DNA of 64,000 nucleotides from Eonycteris spelaea (Eukaryota; Chordata; Mammalia; Chiroptera; Pteropodidae), in NCBI GenBank assembly GCA_003508835.1, contig PUFA01000027.1, positions 7,192,001 to 7,256,000 on the forward strand. Direction: 5' to 3'. The position numbers were made by a program, and so were the translations under genes. The notes under the pieces are model-generated. The model was not told the origin of the DNA, ran no database searches, and saw only the letters and a list, made by a program, of their open reading frames with translations. Each line of letters begins with the position of its first letter. Position 1 is the stretch's first letter. Below, in pieces: positions 23,231 to 34,080 of this stretch.

Positions 23231-25580
23231 GACCTGTCTTGTTAAAGTCAACTGGTGTTAAAAAATAGAGGTGGCAGGTAGGGAATGGTAGGAAAAAATA
23301 ATTGGTAATCTTTTGCTTCACATAAGTTAACATTGTTGACAACAGTTTAAATTTTCATCATCTTATTTCAAGCCTAGCTTCTTGTCCTTTCTTTGTAAAA
23401 TCAGTTCTCTTTGTATTTCTTATATTTTAAAGTCCTTCATGTTTCATCACATATTAAGGTCAGTGTGAGGCTGGATACAGTTAGCAGCTGTTGTGACTTC
23501 CACATCACCAAATCTATTGTATGCTGTGGTCGCAATGCTGTTGCTAAAATATTCTGTCAGCATTTTTTAAATTACAAATAATCTTTTTCAGGATGCAAGC
23601 TGAAAGGAGTCAGAGTCTTCATTTTTATTTGAGCTGAAAAATCGGTATTAGGCTTGTTGCCTTTGTGGGTGTTTTTATCTCTTTATTCTAGCATATTTAT
23701 TTATTTTTAGACCCACAAATAATACAACTACCATAGTAAAGTATTCTGTACTATAAAGTCAGATTTTCAGAAATTTCATGTCAGCATTCACAACTGAAAC
23801 ATGCATTACATTTTCCTTCTTTACATTTAAATCATGGTTATTCCTTTATTTCTAAAAAATGTGGAGGATGGGCATATCTTTTTCCACATTCTGTTACTTT
23901 AGGAGTCTAGAAAATGTCGAAATTTTCTTAAGTGTGTTAGTCATTTTTAACCATGTGTATCGCATTTTGTACACTGCAAATGTTTTGTTATCTAAGCTAA
24001 AAAAAGTTAATAAATAAATAAATAATAAATATATATATATAAACATAAGCTTAGGTATATGAGACTGAGAAATTCTGTAGTTTCTTCAATGAAACTTGTA
24101 GCTATCTAGTTAGGTATTAAGATGAAAAGACATCTAATTATGATTTCTATGGCAAACGTGGTTATAGTTCTATTCCTTTTTTGAAAATTATAAAGCAGTA
24201 TGTGATTATAAAATAATATATAATGATGAAAATAAAGGTTATTCAGAGAATAACCACTGCTAATATTTTATTTTTTCTATGTGTACTTTTAAAGACTTTA
24301 ATATCATACAACATATGCCATGAATTCTCAGTGGGGACAGTATCACCTCAACAGGGTAAAAATTGGTTCTTGCAGGAGCAAAAACCCAAAATTAATTGGT
24401 TTATGACCCTCCATAGCTTACTTAACCTTTTCTAATAAAATCTCATTCTTAGTATTTTCTTTGTGGTTTTCTTGGGTATCACACAAATAGTATTGACATC
24501 GAGTACATGGAAAATACAATAAACGTATACATAACTGCTACAAATAATGACAAACAGATGGTTGTGATCAGATAACGTTTGATCACTTGCTTGATCTTGA
24601 AGTTATTTCACATGAGGTAGTGTGTATGTATCTATTGGCTGCCATGCTGATTGTGGATGTTGTTTATGTTTGATCTTCAGTGCTTTTGTATATAATAGGC
24701 TTCAGAATGAAATAAAAAATATAATATTATGTAATATTACAAAAATTATTTAATCCATCATTGATTATCTCAAGAACAAGAAAATGTTGACAGTATATGA
24801 ATGACTGTTTAGCAGGTAGTTATTTTCTCTTACCAGCAAAAGTTAAAGTTCACTATAAATGATTTTTTAAGATTTACTTTTTCCAGTTATTTTTACGGGA
24901 AATACACTAGTTTGAATAATTTGTTAAGACTTGCTTTTATATTGTTATATGTTTATGTAATTATCATTTGCATCTATAATGATGTTATAATTAATATAAG
25001 TAAAAATTACTCAGCAGATGTAGTTATAAAGTTATGACATATCAATGGCTTTTACTTTTGACTTAAAATTATATTTAGTCATTTATAATCATGTATCAAA
25101 TAAAAAGAATTAAGCTTTATGGTTACTCTTTTTATGTATAAAGTACAGCTATACATAAGCACAGAAACAGATATACAGTATTATGTGGCATTAAAATTTC
25201 ATGGGGAGAAGTTAGGAAAAAATTCTGTAAAGACTCTGGGAATGTCAATTAAAAAATGACTTATCTTGCTCTTTCCCTTGATATTACATAATAAGCATTA
25301 AAATTACTCTTAAGTAAAGCCAGTTTTATGCCCTACATACACAGTACACATGCTACTAAATTAAGTAATTTGTAGATTCACTTGTTTTACCAGCATCAGT
25401 TGTTATAATCAATTTCATTTGAGATAATAACCTATAAATGCTAGTAATCTACAAATATCTATAAAGGTCTAGATCATTTTGTGATTGATGGAGACACAGA
25501 ATTATAAATATCAATGTAGACATTGAAACAGCAACCTCTTTGAATCTATCTCAACAGATTCCTTTGTAACATTTTTTTAT
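23231..25580. other. intronic DNA, nothing recognised apart from low complexity
   Basis: AT-rich. It includes a TAAA/TA low-complexity tract at about 24006-24042. No gene or interspersed repeat was assigned. Confidence 0.55.
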
Positions 25581-25589
25581 GTATTATTA

Positions 25590-25820
25590 TTATTTCAGAG
25601 ACTCATGGACATGGACAATAGACTAGTGGTAACCAGAGGGGGGAGGGAGGGGAAGGAGGTAGTGGTAAAAGGGGTCAAATATATGGTGACAGAAAGAAAT
25701 CTAACTATGGGTGGTGAACACACAATGCAATATATATATGCCTTACTACTGAATTATACACCTGAAACTTACTGGATTTCATTAACCAATGTCACAATAA
25801 TAAAAATAAACTTAAAAAAA
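25590..25820 (+). mobile_element. L1 3' end fragment
   Basis: It begins in the L1 3' UTR with GACTCATGGACATGGACAAT, a G-rich tract (GGGGGGAGGGAGGGG), then GGTCAAATATATGGTGAC, GAATTATACACCTGAAACTT and ATTAACCAATGTCACAAT. It ends in an A-rich tail. It is the same L1 subfamily as the copies at 26115, 34594, 37690 and 43388. Confidence 0.85.
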
Positions 25821-26114
25821 TTCTTAAAAAGTTATAAAAAAATCCAAGTATATGATTTATAGAATAGACCCTCTTTTAATGGAGCAAGCAAAAAATATTT
25901 GGCAGAATGAAGCATAGCAATAACTTTTATTATATAAATTGTATATTATATTAAATATTAATATTTTATATTGAAATTTACCTTACATATAATTTTTGCC
26001 ATTTCCATTAATTAGCTTAAGAGAAATAAGTACTTTATAGTGAGAATAGTATATTTTTAATCGCTTCTCTTATTTTAAACTAAAAGATTTCTATTTTTTA
26101 CATTCAGCTTCATT
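25821..26114. other. spacer between two inverted L1 3' ends
   Basis: AT-rich DNA of about 290 bp with no own feature. It lies between tail-to-tail L1 fragments. Confidence 0.6.
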
Positions 26115-26480
26115 TTCTTTATTAAATTTATTGGGATGACATTGGTTAATAAAATTAGATAGTTTTCAAGTGTACAATTCAATAATATGTCATATGTGTA
26201 TTGCATTGTATGTTCCACCGAAAGTTAAATTTCCTTCCTTCCTGTATATTTGACCCCCTTTACCCTTATCTACTCCCCCTCACTCTCTTTCCTCTGGTAA
26301 CCACTAAACTGTTGTCGTGTGTGAGTGTCTTGTCTCGTTCAGTTGTTGCTTTCAGTTTTATATCCCATATATGAGTGAAATACATGGTTCTCAACTCTTA
26401 TTTCCCTTAGCATGGTAATCTCAAGATCCACCTCCATTTTCACTAGGTTCACTGTCACTGAAATTTAACCTCTAGACTTG
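26115..26480 (-). mobile_element. L1 3' end fragment, reverse orientation
   Basis: Reverse complement of the same L1 3' end: AAATTTATTGGGATGACATT, GGTTAATAAAATTAGATAG, AAGTGTACAATTCAATAAT, TTGACCCCCTTTACCC, AACCACTAAACTGTTGTC and TTTTATATCCCATATATGAG. It is truncated in the 3' UTR or ORF2 end region. Confidence 0.88.
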
Positions 26481-27630
26481 AACCATATAATATACTTTCT
26501 TTTTTAAATTTTATTCTTTTTAAGTTACTTTGGAGCCCATGTAACAAGGATGTTGGAACCTAATTAATCTAACCAAATGCACAGATATGGTTGTTACATA
26601 GTTTTTGTTTTTATAGTTTGGGGAGGTGTTATTTTTAGAAGAAATGTTTTTTCCCATGTATGAGTTTTTTAAAACTCTAATACCAACAAAGGCCTTGCAA
26701 ATACTCTTATTACAAAAATCTTAGGTAGTAGTGATGCTGCAAAATGTTATTGTTTTTTATATCTCAATGTTTGTATATATAAGAAAATTTTGTTTTACAG
26801 CAGAAAGTTTTTAAAACATATTCTTCCAATCCCACTGGAATCGACAATAGAAATCAGTTAGTTTTGAATAACTTAAAGTAAAAATTTGTACCTAGAAAGA
26901 ACTGATTTATTTAAAAATTTACAGATTTATTAATAAGAGACATAATAAGAGAGATGTTTAAATAATTTCTTTTGTTTCTGTTCCTAAAAATTAGGCATTT
27001 ATCTGTATTTAACCTTTTAGAGTCACTACATTTATTTCAATGTATACTCGTTGCTTTGGATATTTGGAGAGTATTTTATATTTGACTCAGTGTCATCTGC
27101 ACTATGTAGAAATGTTAATTTTACAAGCTCTGCTCTTAATTTAAGTAACTTTACATATTGACCTAGAAAAGAGTTTAATAAAGTTAGCCTAATTAAGTTA
27201 ACTAATTGTCACACTCTGATGAACTTCATATTGAGAGGAAATTAAAGACAAATAGAAATCATAAGCTTGGGTTTGAAATCAAATTTAAAGGATTTTACAA
27301 AATTGTGTTATAGTTAAATGAATAATGTAACTATTTCACACTAACTAAAATACAGGGAATTTAAAATCTTTAAAAAAAAAAATATCTGGAGTATGCCAAG
27401 CATTTAGCTTTGTTTCTTAAAGAAATAAAAAATAAATTACAGAAAAATGAAAAATATAAGTAACTTTGGAACCTTTTAAGGTACAAAAGATATAGTAGTT
27501 ATAGTAGGTAAATGTTTCTAGAATTGATGAAAGTCGAGTAAAAATTTCCATAGGATATGACTTACAGTATTATTCCTAATAAATGTACTAATGCATCTTT
27601 GTGATTAGCAAGTCCATATAATAAGGGCAT
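26481..27630. other. intronic DNA, nothing recognised
   Basis: AT-rich unique-looking sequence; no gene or firm repeat. Confidence 0.55.
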
Positions 27631-27964
27631 TGACTTTCAACGATCTCTGACTATGTAGGGTTGAATGTAGGGGTATGAGAAGGCTGCTGTACAGAGGTGT
27701 GTATAGTCATGTATAGTAATGTGTATAGGGACATATGTAGGAATGTGCATAGGATGGTATGTAGGAATGTGTAGGAATTGTAGGTCTTAGTCAGAGATCG
27801 TTGAAAGTTACAGCTCTAAATAAATGGTCTGATAGGACAAGTCATCCCCACTACCCTGACAAAAATCCAGAGGTCAACCCTACATACGTTCCTACATACA
27901 CCCCCTACTAGCCCTTCACGAGACCCTACCCATACCCTGTATATAACATACACACTCTACACTA
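27631..27964. repeat. compound inverted repeat with GTAGG/CCTAC-rich tracts
   Basis: The arms 27633-27653 and 27788-27808 are perfect 21-bp reverse complements. Between them lies a GT/AG-rich degenerate tandem tract of ATGTGTAGGA-like units. Outside the right arm, a C-rich tract (about 27845-27960) contains 27874-27886, an exact reverse complement of 27652-27664. The strand asymmetry therefore switches from G-rich to C-rich within 340 bp. It may be a fold-back element, a decayed MITE or a minisatellite that underwent inverted duplication. I recognise no family. Confidence 0.8.
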
Positions 27965-28669
27965 AGACAAACTTACCCTTCTTATCTGAAGTATTTGTGA
28001 TGTACCCAGTTTTATTTTGCTATAAAATTTCACCTTTAAAACAAATATTGTTCACAACTCACTAAACCACAGAGAGTGCATGCTATTATTTAATACATCC
28101 TGACTGATATATAGATCTATATGTTTTTGCTACGTGTCTAGGCATATGAATACAGATACAGAAATAAATATAGGTAACTAGAAGGAAGTAATAATTTGTT
28201 ATATTTCTAATTTTGTGTAGGTTTTTTTCAAGCTTTTTGTAATATGATCTTTCATTGTTCAGCAATGAAGAGCTATAGATGTATAAGTCCCTCCCCCACC
28301 CATATGATATATAAATGGCAAGAAGATCCTATGCAGAAATATTCAAGAAACTAGAAGTCCAGGAAGGAGGTTTAAATGATAGGATATGAGGTTCATATAA
28401 TAAGATTAAAATTCCTGTACTTCATGTTATATGAAGGGCTTCATGCCATTAAATGGAAGTAGGTTGTGAATTTTGGCATCATCTGAAATGGTCACTAACT
28501 ACTTACTGACACTGAAGGAATATTTAATTCCTGGAAATGTCTTTGATATATGGTCAATCTTGTCATGTAAATGTCAAGAAGCCAGTTCTATTTTCTGTTA
28601 TATTTACTATCTGTGAAGTAACTTCTTTTATTATATCTATTTCTATAAATTGAAATTAAGTTTAATATG
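27965..28669. other. intronic DNA, nothing recognised
   Basis: No gene or assignable repeat. Confidence 0.5.
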
Positions 28670-28674
28670 CCTGA

Positions 28675-28910
28675 TTAGCAAGAGGTTTGTAGTCAATATC
28701 TATCTACTCCTCCACTTAAGTAGCTCTGCCACGCTAAGTAATTCTTAACCTGAGTTTCAATTTCCTCATTAGTAAATACTTGATAAGCATGTTTTGAAGA
28801 TCAGAGAATAGCATATGTAGAATGTCTAATGCAGTTCAGGGCCCATTAAATCCCCCATAGATGGTAACACATATTATGATTATTATTATAGCTGTTATTA
28901 TTAATGTTAT
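28675..28910 (+). repeat. MIR SINE
   Basis: AGCTCTGCCACGCTAAGTAA, TTCTTAACCTGAGTTTCAATT, TCCTCATTAGTAAAT, a GAATGTCTAATGCAGTTCAG block and a final TTATTATTATAGC run follow the MIR order on the plus strand. Confidence 0.7.
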
Positions 28911-29459
28911 TGTTAATCTCATATTATGTTTGTCTTCATTTATGAATAAAGCCAAGCTTTGTTTGATTTTTCATAACCCAAAAGAAATGCCTAAAAATTT
29001 ATAGAGGCTCTTTATATCATTGCTACTGTCAAAAAAGATGGCTTGAGAAAAATAGTATCATATATAAATTTGATTATAGATTTATTTTTCCTTACTTATA
29101 ACCTGTGGTCTCTGGGTTAACATGAAATTACAGCCTAATACTATTTCATTTTTTTTCAACACAGGATTATATGAATATTGTATTTTCTAAGTATCTCAAT
29201 TTTTAATTTAGGCACTAAGTATTGAAATTTAATAATGATATTATATTTTTGCTAATAACAGAGGTCAGTAGTTAGTATATTGTGTGCTCAGACTTACCTA
29301 AAAACAAGTAATGTCTGCCTTTAAAATTCAGTTTTATAATTATAAAGCAATAACCCAGGGAGAGAATTGGTTCCCCAAAGTTATTTTTAGAAAATGCCAG
29401 TTTCACCTTTAGTTTTATTAATAATAGTATACTGCTCATTCATTTAGAATAGTTGGGAT
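28911..29459. other. intronic DNA, nothing recognised
   Basis: AT-rich; no gene or assignable repeat. Confidence 0.5.
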
Positions 29460-29645
29460 CTTAGAATTTAAATCTAGAAGTGACCCTATAGATCAAATAG
29501 TAAAATTCTCTTAGACCTAATTTAGCTAAGAAATCCGGAGTTTCAGATTGGTAAATGAATTGTCATAGACCATAAGTAGCAGGGTCCAGATAAGGACTGT
29601 GACTTTCTGTCCCCAGGTCCATTGGCTTTCCCCTGTACAGTGCTG
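29460..29645 (-). repeat. MIR-like fragment
   Basis: GAAGTGACCCTATAGATCAAA, GGAGTTTCAGATTGGTAAATG, AGTAGCAGGGTCCAGATAAG and GACTTTCTGTCCCCAGGTCC resemble a strongly diverged reverse MIR or MIR-related unit. Low certainty. Confidence 0.4.
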
Positions 29646-31594
29646 ATGTCCAGTGCTTATTTGTAGTTAAATCTCTTAGAGTGCCCGCATAATTTTCAAA
29701 TATTGTATAATTTCTATAATTAATTGGACTTATTGTTTGACATATATAGACAGGGTATTTTCTTATTTTGATATAAAATAAGTTGTTTTAAAGTTTTCCT
29801 TGAATTTTGTTACTCTCTGAGTTTCATCAAGAGCATAATTTGATATATACTTCCCATAATGAGGTTTAATCTGTATACAGATTTATTCTTTATAATTATT
29901 GGCTTCATTTTGCTTCAGTGTTAATATGTGAATTTCTTAGTAGTTTTGTGTTTAATTTTTAAAACCTAGTTTGAAGTCGTTTGTTTCTAGCAACTGTAAA
30001 TTTTTATACTTATATCACTTCATTGGTGATACTGCTGTTCCTACTTGATATTTGCTTCTCCTTACCATTTAGTCTCAAATTTAAAAAATACTACTCATGA
30101 GAGAATAAAAAATACTAGTATATTTTCCTCAAATTATCAGGCTATGAAAATTATTTTCCTACAGAATTTTAGGTGGCCATCTTTTGAATATCTAATATCA
30201 GAAATATCAAAGTAACATAAACGGTTGGCTTAAGCAATAGCTTAACTGATTATTATTTTTACATTAGAATTTCTTAGATGTGTTTTTTTGTTTTGCTGCT
30301 ACAAATGCTTCTCAGATAAAGCAGGCTGTTTCACTGAGTGTGCTGTAGCAGCAATGTTAAATTTATTATCAGTGCAAAAACATGAACATGGACCCATATT
30401 ATCCCAAATACATAAAGTTACAAATTTTAAATTTTCTTAGTAACCTTAGGTATCCTCAAATTTAAAGCTGGTAGAAATATTTGATGTCCTTTTCTCTCTT
30501 ATACTAGTACACATAATAATTATTCATTGCTCCATAATGGATCATTTTTATCTGCATCTTGTGTCTGTTCTGTTTATATAGAATAAATATTTATGTCTTC
30601 TCACTTTTCTGAACTAAGAGATTCAGATAAAATAGGTTTGAAGTATCAGCTATAATTCATTGCTTGAAAAGAAAGACCTTATGCTGATATTGTAGAGAAA
30701 AGAGAAAAAACTGATCTTTTCAGCAGCAAGCTTATAACCAAGATAACATCAGCATTTTCCTTCTTGAAATGTATCTTACATATATTAAAGTAAGGAAGCA
30801 GTATTTTATTAAAAATAGTATGACAAGTTTGACTTATCAGTATCACAAACTTAGATTAAAGAAAATCCTGGGGTTTTTTTTGTTTGTTTGTTAGGGAAAA
30901 AATAATGGTAAGATTTTGGTTTAGTCAAATTTTCACTATATAAGACCATAAAAAAAAAAAACTCCTAAAATTAAAAAAAAAGTGAAATAGTTCTTATGTT
31001 AGTGGTACATAGTTTTCTACTTTAAGTTCTCAAAAAATTATCATCTTATATAAATATAGTGATAAACTACATTAATGACTTAATGGCTAATTGGCTAACA
31101 TCATAAAAGTTATCAATTTGCAAAAATCTAGAATTTTATTTTCTGCTCACATAAAATGTAGCTCTGCTTGCATTTTTTTGTAAAGTTAAATATTTGTATA
31201 GGATAGGAACAAGCTAACAATACAATATTTGATATGTATTACTTAAATATAGGAATAAAAAGCGTTTTAGTTATGTTAGAAATATTCGACATGCTTTGGG
31301 AATCCATATTTACATTTTTTGGCTTTGACTTGATATAGCTGTTTTCAACGATGCAAAATAAAATGCTATTAAACTATGGTCTGTATACTAAAATATGCCT
31401 TTAAATAAATTTTGAAGATGTTATGCTACAGTAATTCATAAAGAAGTAAAATATATAAACATTTAGCATAAATGTTTTCTATAAACGGCTATGCAGCATT
31501 ATTTTCATTATTATTTTTTCATATTGCCAGTTATCTATGGTGTATTCGGTAAGGAATTAAAATGTCAGGTTACTTTAAGAGTCGCAGTTTTAAA
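29646..31594. other. intronic DNA, nothing recognised
   Basis: AT-rich with A-runs near 30950 and 30973; no gene or assignable repeat. Confidence 0.55.
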
Positions 31595-31745
31595 ATATTA
31601 TTTTGTTTTCATTATGGCAAGTAGTACATATTCATTATAGATCATTTGGAAAATGTAAAAAATGGATAAAGAAAACAAAAGCTGTACCTGCCTCCCAGAG
31701 ATTACCACTGTTAGCATATTGGTGTATTTCTTTCTAGCTTTTCCT
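31595..31745. repeat. L1M-type fragment
   Basis: ATTATAGATCATTTGGAAAA, AATGTAAAAAATGGATAAAG, CCTCCCAGAGATTACCACTG and TTGGTGTATTTCTTTCTAGC match a frequent old LINE block (…CCACCCAGAGATAACCACTGTTAACATTTTGGTGTATATCC…). Confidence 0.6.
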
Positions 31746-31749
31746 CTTG

Positions 31750-31890
31750 CCTTCATTTAACAAATATTTACTGAGCATCTTATAGGTGTAGGGCCCCATA
31801 ATAGTTGCTGGGACTACCATGGTGTTCACGGCAGGATGTAACTCACCCCTGTCCTCTTGACCCTTGTAGTCTATCAGAGAATACAGACAA
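31750..31890 (-). repeat. L2 3' end fragment
   Basis: TTCATTTAACAAATATTTAC, TGAGCATCTTATAGGTGTAG, GTTGCTGGGACTACCATGG and TCACCCCTGTCCTCTTGACC correspond to the reverse complement of the L2 3' terminus (…CAACAAATATTTATTGAGCG…). Confidence 0.75.
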
Positions 31891-33539
31891 AGGAGATGAA
31901 AGCTGTGGAAGAACCCACGTACTGTTAAAACCAGTAGCAGGGAGAACTAACCTGGTTTGGTGGGTCTCAGCAAATATTTTTAATAATTTTAGAATATAGT
32001 ATGAATCTTTTCTAGATTCTCATCCTATATGTTCTCACTTGCTCTTTTATATTTTAAATATTCCATTGGCCATTGCAGTAACAATATAGAAGGAAAAACA
32101 ATTCTTGTGTGCATATAGCCTTTATATCTGAAAAAGTCACATTATTTTAAAAATCACAATATTATTATCACCGTTATAAACTTAAATAGACTGAAAATGA
32201 GCATATCTCCAAAGTGTCTATTTGGCAATTAATTCACTATGGGTAGAAATGAATTTAGCATTTCCAAATTATTTGTACGATAAGATAAAGTTGTTGATTC
32301 ACTTGTTATATTTTACGGAAATATTTTATTTTATTCATTTTAACACTACTATTGTCCTAAAACAATTATCACCATTTCTAGCAATTTTGTAATAATAATT
32401 TTAGATTAATATACTTAATTTAATTGAATTATTTAAAGACCATTTTTTAAATCAAATAATCATTTCCTTTGTTTTTGCCATTGTGAAATATTCTAATGAA
32501 TGTGAAAAAAATAACATGTATTATAGATACATGTAATAGTACCATAATCCTATTTCATTAAAGTAGTAAATTAAAAATGTCATAGAACACTTTTAATTTT
32601 TTTGTTTCACTTCTATTTTTATTTTATTCTATATATAATACATTACCATATCTTAAACTTGTATTAATATTAGAAAGCAAACTAAGGAAAATATAAAAGT
32701 ATATTTCATATTGAAAAACTTTAAAAAAAAAACTGTAGCAAATAAGCTCTTGAATGTGTTGAGCCTAAAGTTTTCATCATGAATTATAATTAACTGTTTA
32801 TATTAACAATAACTATATTAAAATATTTCATTGAAAAGTCTAGGCTTTTGACAGTATGTTTTATAACATAATTCTAGTGTTTTAGTCAAAATGTGAAAAT
32901 TCCTACAATAGAATATTTACATATTACAAAATTATATTTTGAAGGCAAATAATTTTGTTATATCTAATATTTTACTTTTGAAATATTAGAGAAATGCCAG
33001 ATAGGAAAAAATCTTAATACTTTTAAGAAGACTCTATTTCTTTAATGTTTTCTTTGACAAACATATAATATTTCTCGTCTTTCACAGACTCTACCCTTAT
33101 CTTTATACCTTCTCCAGCTATTGCTTATCTTTGTACTACAGCAAAACTTAACAATTATTCATACTCAGTACCTCCATTTTCTTTAATTCCTTCAAAATTA
33201 TAAATGTTTATAAAAAATATGTGAGAGAGTGCAAACTATTATATACCTACCAATTATAATCATGTAGAGAAAATTCTTGGAACATTAAATTGAAGTTGGG
33301 AAGATTATTCTGATACGACTGTTTATGGTTGGGAGTATAAAGCAATATATACAAATGTTTTTTAAAAAAGCATGTATAGAACTCTACTATGTGAGAAAGT
33401 TGTCCTTTCATATATACATTCTGTTCCTGTCCATGTGGTCATTTCCAGCATAACTAGGACATACAAACCTAAAAGGTGATGCTGAAAGATAACTACTAAC
33501 AGTAAATACTGTAAACTCACTTTTTGTGCAAATCAGTGC

Positions 33540-33543
<4 letters not shown>
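31891..33543. other. very AT-rich intronic DNA
   Basis: Among the most AT-rich parts of the window, with many A and T runs. No gene or firm repeat. Confidence 0.6.

Positions 33544-33580
<37 letters not shown>
33544..33580. repeat. (GT)18 microsatellite
   Basis: An uninterrupted GT dinucleotide tract of about 18 units. Likely length-polymorphic. Confidence 0.97.
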
Positions 33581-33581
<1 letters not shown>

Positions 33582-34080
33582 AATTATTATTCAAACTGAA
33601 ATTCTTAGATACCAGGATGAGAATATATTACATATTGTTTTTAGGGGAGGAATATTTTTATGCGGCAGGAAAGATTTGATTAACAGAGGAGATATAAAAA
33701 TGTAACGCTTAACAAAAAGCCCAGCAATAGTATTGTCAGCAGCCCAAGAAATCAGGAGTCATTCTACCATGATTCTTTTAGTCTTTCCAACATGGTTCTG
33801 TGGTTCAAAGACGGCTACTTTCAGTCATGACATACACATTTCTGAAGTCAAAGAGGAAGGATGAAGTGCATAATGGCATTTCCCAATCCTTCTTTAAACG
33901 ATTTCAAACTAGGCTTCAATCCCTACTACTTTACTGAAATGGCTCTTGTCTTTAAAATGTCTTGTCCCTCAAAATCTCTTCTTTTGTCAAACTCAATAGT
34001 CATGCCTCTGAATCTTACCAGATTTTTCAACATCATTTGACAATGTATGGCCATTTTCCCTTTCTTGAAACATTTTCTTA
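33581..34080. other. intronic DNA, unassigned
   Basis: It turns pyrimidine-rich after about 33890, which may be the diverged 5' side of the L2 that follows. Confidence 0.45.

Noticed and set aside
27654..27787. CRISPR-like or telomere-like direct repeats
   Set aside because: The GTAGG-type units are irregular in length and sequence, there are no constant spacers, and the genomic context is a mammalian intron. They are neither CRISPR repeats nor perfect TTAGGG units.
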